A stretch of DNA of 64,000 nucleotides from Rhizobium hidalgonense (GCF_002914525.1 NZ_LODW01000059.1:124001-188000); one strand, 5' to 3'; counted from the first letter of the stretch, positions 44,024 to 53,096 are shown. The notes: generated by a model not told the origin, from the letters alone. Made by a program: numbers and translations.

Positions 44024-44931
44024 ACGCCATCGAGTTCATTCTGGCCGGCATGCTTGCGGCGGCGACACCCTTTCTTCTCGCAGCGCTCGGCGAACTGGTG
44101 GCAGAGCGCGCCGGCGTCCTCAACCTCGGGGTCGAGGGATTGATGGCCCTCGGCGCCGTGCTTGCCTTCATCGTCGTCTACCACGGCGGCGGACATCTTC
44201 TCGGCTTTGTCGTCGCGGGGCTGGGCAGTGCAGCCCTGTCCCTGCTCTTTGCCTTCGTCACGCTCGGGTTCCGGGCAAATCAGGTGGCGGCAGGCCTTGC
44301 CATCGGCATTTTCGGCCAGGGCCTCTCCGCCCTTTTCGGCAAGACCTACGAAAGCCTGACGGTCAAAGGACTGCCGAAACTCGCCCTTCCCTGGCTTTCG
44401 GAATTGCCTGTTATCGGCGGCCTGTTCGTCCAGGATGTCGTCGTGTGGATTTCGCTCGCCGCCACCCTCGCTCTCTGGGCGATGTTTGCCTATACCAAGC
44501 TCGGTCTCATCGTCCGTGCCGTCGGTGAGAACCCAAAGGCCGCCCATGCCATCGGCTATTCGGTGATATCGGTCCGCGTCCTTGCCATCGCCTTCGGCGG
44601 CGCGATGGCCGGTTTCGCCGGCGCCTACGCGGCGGTGGTCTACACACCGCTCTGGGCCGATGGAATGATCGCGGGGCGCGGCTGGATCGCCATCGCTCTC
44701 GTCGTCTTCGGAACTTGGCTCACCGGCCGCATCTTCCTCGGCGCCTGCCTTTTCGGGGCGGTCTCGCTGGTCGGCCTTGCCGCCCAGGCAACCGGGCTCG
44801 ACGTTCCCTCGCAGCTGCTGTCGAGCCTGCCCTATCTCGTCGCCATCATCGTGCTCGGCATCATCTCCGCCGATCGCCGCCTGCTGAAACTGAACGGCGT
44901 CGCCTCGCTCGGCGAACCATTCGAGCGATAA
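44020..44931 (+). CDS. Nucleoside-type ABC transporter permease 2
   Basis: 303 residues, about eight to ten membrane helices. LVAERAGVLNLGVEGLMALG near residue 25 and RAVGENPKAAHAIGYSV near residue 165 are the conserved features of the YufQ/NupQ-like partner permease. It is the last gene of the Rieske-GST-amidohydrolase-transporter operon. It converges on the Nudix gene 38 bases away, without an obvious hairpin. Confidence 0.92.
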   Translation: MNAIEFILAGMLAAATPFLLAALGELVAERAGVLNLGVEGLMALGAVLAFIVVYHGGGHLLGFVVAGLGSAALSLLFAFVTLGFRANQVAAGLAIGIFGQGLSALFGKTYESLTVKGLPKLALPWLSELPVIGGLFVQDVVVWISLAATLALWAMFAYTKLGLIVRAVGENPKAAHAIGYSVISVRVLAIAFGGAMAGFAGAYAAVVYTPLWADGMIAGRGWIAIALVVFGTWLTGRIFLGACLFGAVSLVGLAAQATGLDVPSQLLSSLPYLVAIIVLGIISADRRLLKLNGVASLGEPFER

Positions 44932-44969
44932 GGACGCGCGGCGCTGCGACGCGGCGAAGAAGCCCGTGG

Positions 44970-45503
44970 TCAGCCGCGAACACGCTTCTTGCGTCCCTGC
45001 GGTTCAAATTGGACGAGAAGCGATTTGAGTTCGATCTCGCGAACGCGGCGTGCCGCTTCGTCGGGGCTGACCCATTCGAGAATGCGCTGGTCCCGCTCCT
45101 TGAAATCGCTGCTGATATCAGTGACTTCAATCTGAAACATGTCGACAATACAGGGGCCCACGTCGCCATTGTCGAGTTCTTTCAGATAGGTATAGCGACC
45201 GACCGGTTTTTTCTTCACGGTCCCGCGCACACCGGCCTCCTCCCAGGCCTCGATCGCTGCTGCTTCGAAAGGCTTTTTCCCTTTCATCGGCCACCCCTTC
45301 GGAATGACCCAGCGTCCACTGTCGCGCGATGTGATCACCAGGATCTCGATCGCGGATCCGGCATTGCCGTGGCGGAAGCAGACAGCGCCGTACTGTTGAC
45401 GGAATGCACCGGCGAACAGCATTTCAGGAACAGCAGCGAGCTGCCGTAGCAGTGGCTGGGACTTGTCCGGTCGAGGCTTCCTGCTTTTTCTGCTCGGTGT
45501 CAT
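44970..45503 (-). CDS. Nudix hydrolase of the diphosphoinositol-polyphosphate-phosphatase-like group
   Basis: 177 residues. WVIPKGWPMKGKKP leads into the Nudix helix with IEAWEEAGV; the core EE pair is kept, but the first Glu of the canonical box is Lys, as often in this alphaproteobacterial subgroup. GRYTYLKELDNG and the tail ILEWVSPDEAARRV match the same subgroup. The family removes phosphate from nucleoside or inositol polyphosphates. A textbook PHO box lies about 50 bases upstream of the start, so induction by phosphate starvation is likely. Its basic N- and C-termini may bind polyphosphate-type substrates. Confidence 0.87.
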   Translation of the reverse strand: MTPSRKSRKPRPDKSQPLLRQLAAVPEMLFAGAFRQQYGAVCFRHGNAGSAIEILVITSRDSGRWVIPKGWPMKGKKPFEAAAIEAWEEAGVRGTVKKKPVGRYTYLKELDNGDVGPCIVDMFQIEVTDISSDFKERDQRILEWVSPDEAARRVREIELKSLLVQFEPQGRKKRVRG

Positions 45504-45553
45504 AACGAATGAATTACCGAATTTGTTTGCCGCTTCAATTGCCTGGGCGTCTT

Positions 45554-45572
45554 TATGACAGATTTATGACAA
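45554..45572 (-). promoter_or_regulatory. PHO box upstream of the Nudix gene
   Basis: On the minus strand the sequence TTGTCATAAATCTGTCATA presents two TGTCAT half-sites 11 bases apart around an A/T spacer, a near-exact match to the PhoB consensus CTGTCATAWAWCTGTCAY. It is some 50 bases ahead of the Nudix start codon, a good activator position. Confidence 0.8.
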
Positions 45573-45679
45573 TCGGCCGCATGAGGAAAGGTTCCCAGGC
45601 GTGGTGAGCAGGCTAAGCCCTCGACAGTCGCTCTTCGATCAAGTTTAACGCTCCGGCCCGGATTCCAAAGCGCGTCGGA

Positions 45680-45770
45680 TCAAACGTGATTCATGCGCCG
45701 CGCTTTGATCCCTTTTGTTTTAGGCATGTCGCCCGGAACAGTTGCACTCTTCCGGAGGACATGCACTGAG
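45680..45770. repeat. Rhizobial-type intergenic hairpin repeat
   Basis: GCATGTCGCCCGGA (from 45724) faces TCCGGAGGACATGC (to 45764) to form an imperfect hairpin, preceded by CGCGCTTTGATCCC and TTTTGTTTTAGGCATG. This layout resembles a short interspersed element common between genes of Rhizobium genomes. Identification is from memory of such elements; copy number in this genome was not tested. The rest of the 45504-45972 spacer holds no clear gene. Confidence 0.5.
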
Positions 45771-45972
45771 GATCCAAGCAGGATGCCAATTCATGAACTT
45801 GCCGCGTTCGGAGCCGCAATGCTCCCAAATCCTGGTTCGAACATGGTAGGCTGCGCGCCGGTGCCTAAGTGGTCGAGCCTGATTTGAAGGCACAGCCGAT
45901 TATCGCGCCTTGAACGTTTACCCCGAGAGCGGGCGAAATCGCGCGCTTTTCAACGTTGGCGAGGATAAAGTC

Positions 45973-47424
45973 ATGGAATTGAACGACGCAACATTGTTCC
46001 GACAGGCCGCATTGGTCGGCGGCCATTGGATCGAGGCGGGGGACAATGGGATTGCGGTCGACAACCCGGCGACCGGCGAGATCATCGGCCGCGTTCCCAA
46101 TCTGGGCGCAGCCGAAACCAAGGCGGCGATTTCCGCAGCCGAGATTGCGCAAAAGGAATGGGCGGCCCGCACCGCCAAGGATCGCTCGGTGATCCTCAGG
46201 CGCTGGTTCCAGCTGATGATGGACAATCAGGACGATCTCGGCCGCATCCTGACGTCAGAACAGGGCAAGCCACTTGCCGAAGCCAAGGGCGAGATCGCCT
46301 ATGGCGCGAGCTTCATCGAATGGTTTGCCGAGGAAGCAAGGCGTGTCTATGGCGACATCGTTCCCGGCCACCAGAAGGACAAGCGCATCCTTGTCATGAA
46401 GCAGCCGATCGGCGTCGTTGCCGCCATCACCCCCTGGAATTTCCCCAATGCGATGATCACCCGCAAGGCGGGACCGGCCTTTGCCGCCGGCTGCGCCATG
46501 GTGCTGAAACCGGCCTCGCAGACGCCGTTTTCGGCGATCGCCATCGCCATTCTTGCCGAACGCGCCGGTTTCCCGAAGGGACTCTTCAGCGTATTGACCG
46601 GTTCGGCGCGCGCCATCGGCGGTGAAATGACCGCAAGCCCGGTGGTGCGCAAGCTGACCTTCACCGGCTCGACCGAAGTCGGCGCCGAGCTTTACCGGCA
46701 GAGTGCGCCGACGATCAAGAAGCTCGGGCTGGAACTCGGCGGCAATGCCCCCTTCATCGTCTTCGACGATGCCGATCTCGATGCGGCCGTCGAAGGGGCG
46801 CTGATCGCCAAATTCCGCAACAACGGCCAGACCTGCGTCTGCGCCAATCGGCTCTATGTGCAGGACGGCGTCTATGATGCCTTCGCCGAGAAACTTTCGA
46901 AGGCTGTCGGGGCGCTGAAGACCGGCAACGGCTTCGACGAGGGCATCAATCTCGGCCCGCTGATCGACGAATCGGCACTTGCCAAGGTCGAGGAACATGT
47001 CGCCGATGCGCTTTCCAAGGGTGGGCGCGTCGTTGCCGGCGGCCAGCGGCACCCACTCGGCGGACGCTTCTACGAGGCGACCGTTCTGGCGGACGTCACC
47101 CCTGCCATGGCCGTGGCCAAGGAAGAGACGTTCGGGCCGGTGGCGCCGCTCTTCCGCTTCAAGGACGAAGCTGATGTGATCATCCAGGCCAACGACACCG
47201 AGTTCGGCCTTGCCTCCTATTTTTACGCCAAGGATCTCGCCCGGGTCTTCCGGGTGGCCGAAGCACTGGAATACGGCATGGTCGGCGTCAACACCGGGCT
47301 GATCTCGACGGCCGAAGCGCCTTTCGGCGGCGTCAAGCTCTCCGGCCTCGGCCGCGAAGGCTCGAAATACGGCATCGAGGAATTCACCGAAATCAAATAT
47401 GTCTGCCTCGGCGGCATCGCCTGA
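45973..47424 (+). CDS. gabD: Succinate-semialdehyde dehydrogenase, second copy
   Basis: 483 residues. TPWNFPNAMITRK and FTGSTEVGAE make the cofactor site, LELGGNAPFIV the general base, and NNGQTCVCANR the catalytic cysteine near residue 288. It closely parallels the 27675-29132 protein, so both belong to the GabD group. GAGG precedes the ATG at 45973; the frame is open upstream without similarity. It appears monocistronic. It may serve GABA or glutarate-semialdehyde metabolism in a different condition from the first copy. Confidence 0.9.
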   Translation: MELNDATLFRQAALVGGHWIEAGDNGIAVDNPATGEIIGRVPNLGAAETKAAISAAEIAQKEWAARTAKDRSVILRRWFQLMMDNQDDLGRILTSEQGKPLAEAKGEIAYGASFIEWFAEEARRVYGDIVPGHQKDKRILVMKQPIGVVAAITPWNFPNAMITRKAGPAFAAGCAMVLKPASQTPFSAIAIAILAERAGFPKGLFSVLTGSARAIGGEMTASPVVRKLTFTGSTEVGAELYRQSAPTIKKLGLELGGNAPFIVFDDADLDAAVEGALIAKFRNNGQTCVCANRLYVQDGVYDAFAEKLSKAVGALKTGNGFDEGINLGPLIDESALAKVEEHVADALSKGGRVVAGGQRHPLGGRFYEATVLADVTPAMAVAKEETFGPVAPLFRFKDEADVIIQANDTEFGLASYFYAKDLARVFRVAEALEYGMVGVNTGLISTAEAPFGGVKLSGLGREGSKYGIEEFTEIKYVCLGGIA

Positions 47425-47529
47425 GGTCAAGAGAAGGCCCGAGAAAAAGCATCGGATTGCCGTCGAGGGCGGCGTCATCGACCTGTCGGCTCGCCACGGC
47501 GCAAGCTGGGCGAGCCTTCGCGACTCGGC

Positions 47530-47610
47530 GGCGGCCGCGCCGTTCGGCCAGACCAGATCGACATGCGTTGGATGGGCGCGATCGTCAGCCGCAATGCCGA
47601 GGTCGAGGAG
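47530..47610 (+). pseudogene. Fragment of a 2-keto-4-pentenoate hydratase/oxalocrotonate decarboxylase-like gene
   Basis: A 27-codon stretch reads RPDQIDMRWMGAIVSRNAEV, matching the conserved DMRWxGAxxxRNGxVEE core of this family. Nothing before or after in frame resembles the rest of the protein. The remainder of the 47425-47899 spacer has no gene. The short match makes this tentative. Confidence 0.35.
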
Positions 47611-47899
47611 AGGGACCGATGTGAAAGTCTACTGATCCTTTCAGCCGCCAGGCCCGCTTCTTTCCGAGGCGATCTGCAGGTCTTCCCGGAACGCCCGATC
47701 AGCGCTGCCCTGCTGTTGATTACCGCCGGTATGCTGATAACTTTGATATTTCCTGTCCATTCGGAAGGGTCGCAAGGAAGCATTCGAAGCAGGTGAAGTT
47801 TGAAGCTGTGGGGAGGCACAGTCCACAGCGGTGGATGCAATGGCGTTCATGCCCTCTCCCAGAAGATAAATTAAGTCTCTAATCCAACGGAGCAAGCCC

Positions 47900-49087
47900 A
47901 TGAAAGTAAGCAGCGTCGACTCCCGTCGGTTGACCCGGCTGGCGCAGGCTATGCTATGCCTCGATGACTTCGAGCCAAAGGCAAAACGGCATCTGCCAAA
48001 GCCTCTCTACGGCTATATTGCCGGTGGAAGCGAAACCAACGCGTCGCTGCGAAAAAATGTCGAAGCCTTTCAGACTTATGCGTTGCGCCCGCGGATTCTC
48101 CAGGACGTATCGACGCGAAGCACGGAAACCACCTTATTCGGTCGGACTTATGCCGCACCCTTCGGTATCGCCCCAATGGGAATCAGCGCGCTCATGGCCT
48201 ATCGCGGCGACATTGTTCTTGCCGCTGGCGCAGCGCAGTGCGGGATTCCGATGATCATGAGCGGATCCTCGCTCATTCGGCTCGAAGAGGTTATTGCCGC
48301 CGCGCCCGCGACCTGGTTCCAAGCCTACCTGCCCGGAGAGCCCGAACGCATCGATGCGTTGGTGGACCGCGTTGCTGCGGCAGGCTTTACCACCTTGTTG
48401 CTTACCGTCGATACGGCCGTTCTCTCGAACCGGGAAAACAATATCCGGGCTGGCTTCTCGACGCCTTTGCGGCCCAGTCTCGCTTTGGCATGGCAGGGTG
48501 TGACGCACCCGCAATGGACCATCGGGACGTTTTTGCGCACGATCGCGCGCCACGGCATCCCGCATTTTGAAAATTCCTACGCAACCAGAGGCGCACCGAT
48601 CATCGCCTCCAACGTCATGCGTGACTTTGGCCGAAGAGACCATCTGAACTGGAGCCATCTCGAGCGCATCCGCAACCGTTGGAGCGGCAAGCTGATCGTC
48701 AAGGGCATTCTTCATCCGGACGATGCAGCGCGTGCTGCTGAGACAGGGGCTGACGGGGTGATCGTCTCCAATCACGGTGGCCGACAGCTCGATGGCGCCA
48801 TCACTCCCCTGATGGCGCTTCCCGAAATCGTGGAACGTCTGGGCGACAGGATCCCGATCATGATCGATGGCGGCTTCCGCCGCGGAACTGACGTTATCAA
48901 GGCCTTGGCGCTGGGGGCACGTTTCGTGTTTGTCGGGCGGCCGTTTCTCTATGCGGCTGCTGTAGCCGGTCTGCCTGGCGTATTGAGGGCGGCAGGCATC
49001 CTGAAGGCTGAGATCCATAGCAACATGGCCCTGCTTGGCGTTACCACAATCGAGCAAGTTTCAAGCGGCCACCTCGTCCGGACTTGA
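47900..49087 (+). CDS. FMN-dependent alpha-hydroxyacid dehydrogenase/oxidase
   Basis: 395 residues, TIM-barrel flavoprotein. FGIAPMGISALM and the active-site GVIVSNHGGRQLDGA near residue 295 (His and Arg) are the family marks, with IPIMIDGGFRRGTDVIKALA as the phosphate-binding region. Members oxidise L-lactate, glycolate or mandelate. Its extended N-terminus is common in alphaproteobacterial LldD-like proteins. A GGAG-type site precedes the ATG. The gene stands alone and converges on the isochorismatase gene. The precise hydroxyacid is not clear. Confidence 0.87.
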   Translation: MKVSSVDSRRLTRLAQAMLCLDDFEPKAKRHLPKPLYGYIAGGSETNASLRKNVEAFQTYALRPRILQDVSTRSTETTLFGRTYAAPFGIAPMGISALMAYRGDIVLAAGAAQCGIPMIMSGSSLIRLEEVIAAAPATWFQAYLPGEPERIDALVDRVAAAGFTTLLLTVDTAVLSNRENNIRAGFSTPLRPSLALAWQGVTHPQWTIGTFLRTIARHGIPHFENSYATRGAPIIASNVMRDFGRRDHLNWSHLERIRNRWSGKLIVKGILHPDDAARAAETGADGVIVSNHGGRQLDGAITPLMALPEIVERLGDRIPIMIDGGFRRGTDVIKALALGARFVFVGRPFLYAAAVAGLPGVLRAAGILKAEIHSNMALLGVTTIEQVSSGHLVRT

Positions 49088-49133
49088 CGATCGCATCGTG
49101 AGCGGGGAGTGCGGCGGTGGCGAAACGGCTGTT

Positions 49134-49781
49134 TCAGCCAAAGCTCCGCAAAAACGCTTCGGTCTCCATGAGTTCGAGCTGCACGGAGAAGCGGTCGTGC
49201 AGGAGTTCCAGCGAGGCGTCATAGGTGTCGTCGGCGCTGCTGCAGACGGCGTCTTTCAGCACGATGACACGATAGCCGAGATCGATGGCACCAAGCGTGG
49301 TGGCAAGCACGCAGACATCGGTTTCACCGCCGGTGATCACCAGAGTATCGACCCGCTCCGACTGAAGGGTCTGATGAAGCCGTCCGTCGATCCAGGGGGA
49401 ATAGGTGCGCTTGTCGAAGCGCCTTGCCGGCGGAACCAGCGACGCCAGCGACGAGGCCACATCGACGAGGTCGCGCGGAAGGTGCTCGCCGGTCATCATC
49501 CACCATTTCCGGTAATAATCACGCCATTTGCCCGGCATCTCGTCGGCGTGCTCGGGTGGCAGGAAGCGGGTGAAGATCGTTCGGGATGGGTGCCGGCCGG
49601 CGAGTTCCTCGATCTGCGGAGCGACCCGCGCCATCCAGGGAACGTGCCAGGGCGTGTCTTCGGCAAACATCCGCTGCATGTCGACGCAGAGGTGCCGCCA
49701 CTCGCCGATCTCGCCCATCATATCCTCCATTCGGTCTTCGGGCGTCAACCGCCGTCCGCGGCGAAAGTTCCCGTGACCCAT
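49134..49781 (-). CDS. Isochorismatase-family cysteine hydrolase
   Basis: 215 residues. The catalytic triad is visible: Asp in HLCVDMQRMF near residue 34, Lys in FDKRTYSPW near 122 and the nucleophilic Cys in GGETDVCVLATTLGA near 155. The family hydrolyses amides, ureides or isochorismate; nicotinamidases and N-carbamoylsarcosine amidases are relatives. The insert after residue 45 with FLPPEHADEMPGKW is typical of a rhizobial subgroup of unknown substrate. It ends 16 bases after the start side of the GGDEF-EAL gene's 3' end. The start is uncertain; an ATG 51 bases in is possible. Confidence 0.82.
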   Translation of the reverse strand: MGHGNFRRGRRLTPEDRMEDMMGEIGEWRHLCVDMQRMFAEDTPWHVPWMARVAPQIEELAGRHPSRTIFTRFLPPEHADEMPGKWRDYYRKWWMMTGEHLPRDLVDVASSLASLVPPARRFDKRTYSPWIDGRLHQTLQSERVDTLVITGGETDVCVLATTLGAIDLGYRVIVLKDAVCSSADDTYDASLELLHDRFSVQLELMETEAFLRSFG

Positions 49782-49797
49782 GGAGGATCGGAAGCCT

Positions 49798-52185
49798 TCA
49801 GGCGACGGCGCCGGAAATGGGCGTCAGCAATCCGGCAGCGCTCTCGGCTTCTCGGAAACAATCGAGTTCGCGTAGCGGAACTGGTTTGGAGAAGAAATAG
49901 CCTTGGAGGTCGGTGCAGCCGAGGGCGGCGAGGAAGTCGCGTTGATATTCGGTCTCAACCCCTTCCGCCGTCGTCGAGATACCGAGGTTGCGGCTGAGCG
50001 CGACGATGGCGCCGATGATCGCTGCCCCGTTGGCTTTTGTGCCGAGGAGCGAGACGAACGAACGATCGATCTTAATGCGGTCGATGTCGAAGCGCATCAG
50101 GTGGCTGAGGCATGAAAAGCCGGTTCCGAAATCATCGAGCGAAATCTGAATACCCTGGCTGCGCAGCGACTGTAGCACCGAATAGACGTCCGAGTTGTCC
50201 TCGATGAGCGAGGACTCGGTAAGCTCGAGCTCGAGCCGGGATGGCGGCAAGCCGCTCTCTTCAAGCACGGCGAAGACTTCCTCAGCAAAATTCGGCCGTC
50301 TCAGCTGAGCGGGAGACACGTTAACGGCAACAAACGTATGCTCAGGCCATTTGCAGGCGGTTCGGCAGGCTTCGCGCAGCACCCAGAAACCGAGAGCGTC
50401 GATAAGGCCGCCTTCCTCGGCGACAGGGATGAAGCTGGCTGGCGTCAACAGGCCGCGCTGGCTGTGACGCCAGCGCACGAGGGCCTCCGCACCCGAGGCG
50501 GGGTATCCTCCTTCGGCTCGGTGCACCGTCTGGTAATAGACCTCAAGCGATCCGAAGTCCGGCTTGGTTGCAATGGGATCCGACTGTAGGCCAGGGGTTG
50601 AAGACGTGCCTTTGGCCAGAACTTCGCGCAATTCGTTCTTGAGAATGTCGCGCGCGTTCCTGCCGCCGTCCATGGACGGCGAATAGAGCCGCCATTGACC
50701 TCTCCCGCCCATCTTTGCCTCGTAGAGCGCGACGTCGGCGTAGCGCATGACGTCGTCGGCATTCCGGCCGGCGTCCGGCACTACGGTCACGCCGATCGAG
50801 CCGCCGACGCGGGCGACCGCCTCGCCGCGCAAAAGCGGGAAGGGCTTGCCAAGTTCGGCAACGATCGCTTCGCATATCGCCGGCAAAACTAGATCTTGAT
50901 CTTTGATGTCCCGCAGAAGCAGGGCAAATTCATCCCCTCCGAGCCGGGCAAGCGTGTCGCCTGGACGCAATATCGAGCGGATCCGCTCCGCAGCCATCTT
51001 GATGAGTTCATCGCCGGCTGCGTGGCCGAACGTGTCGTTGACGGCTTTAAAGCGGTCGAGGTCGAGAAGCGCAACGGCCGAGCGCTCGGTGGAATTCCGC
51101 GTCTCGGCCAGGCACTCTTCGAACCGCATCGCGAACAAGGCGCGGTTGGGAAGGTCGGTCAGCACATCATGCAAGGCAAGCTGCCGTGCATGCAGCTCGC
51201 TTTTCTTCAACTTGCCGAGACTGCTTCTGAGGCGCACCAGCAGAACCGAAAACAGGACTGCGATCACCAGGGCCGCGATCGACAGGGCCGGCATCAAACG
51301 GCCGATGACCCTTGAACCCGGAAGATCAGGCCGCCAGACGATGAAGCCGATCGGTTCACCGTTTGCCGTCGCGTCGATCTGAAATGCAACCTCGTTCTCG
51401 TCGGCATCGGCGGTGCGCGCGAAGCGTGCGCCGTTGAGCCCCTGTTGCCGGCTCAATTCGTCGAGTGCCGCACCATCGATAAACCGAACGACGATCAGGG
51501 ATTGCCGCATTGGCTGTTGCCGTCCCTGACCGACATCGTTGATGGCGACGACGCCGACGATCGTCGGACGACCTTCGAGCCGCATCAGATTGGCCAACGC
51601 AGGGTTGGAGCCGGCGACGCTTGCAAGGCGGCTTTCCATCGAGGACGGCGTTCGTTCGGACGCCGCCCCTTGTGTGACCCCCAGGCGAGCATCCTGGAGG
51701 AGAGGCAAAAACAGAGGCTTCATCCAGCGATAACGCTTTTCCGTCTGGGCGTCCGCCAGCATGAGCAGTTGGGCCTTCTCGTCGACGACGAAAGCCTGGT
51801 CGTAGCCGAAGGCGGACATTGCCGTCTGGCTGATCGCACTGCCGGCTGCCGCCGTCAGGACGGCATCGAGGCTGGAGGAGCCTCCGGTTGACCGGGCGGC
51901 GGGATAAATCCGTGTGAGGTAGCCGTTGCCGAACTGGCCGATAACATGCGCGACTTGGTCGACCTGCTCGCGCAGGCGCGCATTCACGAGCTGGCGCTGG
52001 CGATCAAGGGCGGCCGCGTCGCTCTCGGTTCCTGCCCAGAGAGCCGAAAGCACGACGAGTCCAATCGCTCCAAGCCCGCTGACGGCAATCAGAAAGAGAA
52101 TTCTTCCCGAGGCGATCCAGGATTGCTGAAACGTATTGGAGCTGGAAGGAACGACGATATGCAAGCCTAGACCCCTGAACACCAC
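49798..52185 (-). CDS. CHASE4-GGDEF-EAL c-di-GMP enzyme, membrane-bound
   Basis: About 795 residues. Membrane helices near 22-47 and 285-310 enclose a periplasmic CHASE4-like sensor. The GGDEF domain has RLGGDEFALLLRD near 420 with an RxxD inhibitory site (RPGD) five residues before it. The EAL domain has GAEALVRW near 545, NVSPAQL, ELTESSLIE and DDFGTGFSCLSHL, all residues for phosphodiesterase activity. It may both make and break c-di-GMP depending on a periplasmic signal. The start is unclear: the frame opens with GTG at 52185, but a TTG 21 bases inside has a better ribosome site. Confidence 0.9.
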   Translation of the reverse strand: MVFRGLGLHIVVPSSSNTFQQSWIASGRILFLIAVSGLGAIGLVVLSALWAGTESDAAALDRQRQLVNARLREQVDQVAHVIGQFGNGYLTRIYPAARSTGGSSSLDAVLTAAAGSAISQTAMSAFGYDQAFVVDEKAQLLMLADAQTEKRYRWMKPLFLPLLQDARLGVTQGAASERTPSSMESRLASVAGSNPALANLMRLEGRPTIVGVVAINDVGQGRQQPMRQSLIVVRFIDGAALDELSRQQGLNGARFARTADADENEVAFQIDATANGEPIGFIVWRPDLPGSRVIGRLMPALSIAALVIAVLFSVLLVRLRSSLGKLKKSELHARQLALHDVLTDLPNRALFAMRFEECLAETRNSTERSAVALLDLDRFKAVNDTFGHAAGDELIKMAAERIRSILRPGDTLARLGGDEFALLLRDIKDQDLVLPAICEAIVAELGKPFPLLRGEAVARVGGSIGVTVVPDAGRNADDVMRYADVALYEAKMGGRGQWRLYSPSMDGGRNARDILKNELREVLAKGTSSTPGLQSDPIATKPDFGSLEVYYQTVHRAEGGYPASGAEALVRWRHSQRGLLTPASFIPVAEEGGLIDALGFWVLREACRTACKWPEHTFVAVNVSPAQLRRPNFAEEVFAVLEESGLPPSRLELELTESSLIEDNSDVYSVLQSLRSQGIQISLDDFGTGFSCLSHLMRFDIDRIKIDRSFVSLLGTKANGAAIIGAIVALSRNLGISTTAEGVETEYQRDFLAALGCTDLQGYFFSKPVPLRELDCFREAESAAGLLTPISGAVA

Positions 52186-52289
52186 AATACGGGCGCATGC
52201 GTCGACGCTAACAAAGAAGCGTTCACGTAGAATTAAAAGCTACGGCGCACTATGGGCGAGATCGAATACGGCCCAAGGAGCTCCCGACG

Positions 52290-53096
52290 ATGCTGCGCAT
52301 ATCCCTTCAGACGATGTTGCGCGGAGCGCTGATGGCGGGGGGCTTGGGTATGGTCTTGGCCGCGGCCTCGCCAATCCCAGCGGCCGCGCAGGATCGCATG
52401 CCGATGCGAATTGCCGTCGAAGGCGCATTTCCGCCCTTCAACTATCTCGATGCAAACAACAAGCTTCAGGGCTTCGACATCGATATTGCCAATGCGCTTT
52501 GCGAGGTCGGCAAGTTCGAATGCCAGTTCATCATCGAGAAATGGGACGATATCATCCCCAATCTGGTTGCCGATAAATACGACGCGATCATCTCGTCCAT
52601 GTCGATGAGCCTCGAGCGCCGCCAAAAGGTTGCTTTCACCGAGAAATACTACAACAGCCCCTCCGTGTTCATCGCTCGGAAGGATTCGCCGATCAGCGAT
52701 GTCAGCCCCGCTGGCCTCAGCGGCAAGATACTCGGGGTGACGTCGTCGACGGCTCAGGAATCCTACGCCAACCATCTCTATCCGGAGATGAAAAAGAAGG
52801 TCTTCCGGTCTTCGCCTGAATTGTACAAGGGGTTGTCGGACGGCAGCGTCGATATCATCCTGGAGGACAAACTCGCCATCTACGACTGGATCGCCAACAC
52901 CAAGGCGGGAACCTGCTGCGAGTTCAAAGGGCCGGATCTGGTCGACGTCACATATTTCGGTGAAGGCGCCGGCATCGCGGTGCGCCTGGATGACAAAGAG
53001 CGTCTGACGCGCTTGAACGAAGCGTTGAAGAGCATCAAGGCGGACGGAACCTATGACATGATCAACGCAAAATACTTCCCGTTCAGCATCGAGTAG
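52290..53096 (+). CDS. Periplasmic amino-acid-type substrate-binding protein (orphan)
   Basis: 268 residues. A Sec signal peptide runs to about residue 33 (LAAASPIPAAAQ). The mature part is a type II periplasmic binding protein of the lysine/arginine/ornithine group: EGAFPPFNYLDANNKLQGFD, then WDDIIPNLVADKYDAIISS. The AAGGAG site at 52275 sets the ATG. No permease or ATPase genes adjoin, so it either serves a transporter encoded elsewhere or acts as a sensor partner. It is divergent from the GGDEF-EAL gene, which may share its ligand. Confidence 0.88.
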   Translation: MLRISLQTMLRGALMAGGLGMVLAAASPIPAAAQDRMPMRIAVEGAFPPFNYLDANNKLQGFDIDIANALCEVGKFECQFIIEKWDDIIPNLVADKYDAIISSMSMSLERRQKVAFTEKYYNSPSVFIARKDSPISDVSPAGLSGKILGVTSSTAQESYANHLYPEMKKKVFRSSPELYKGLSDGSVDIILEDKLAIYDWIANTKAGTCCEFKGPDLVDVTYFGEGAGIAVRLDDKERLTRLNEALKSIKADGTYDMINAKYFPFSIE

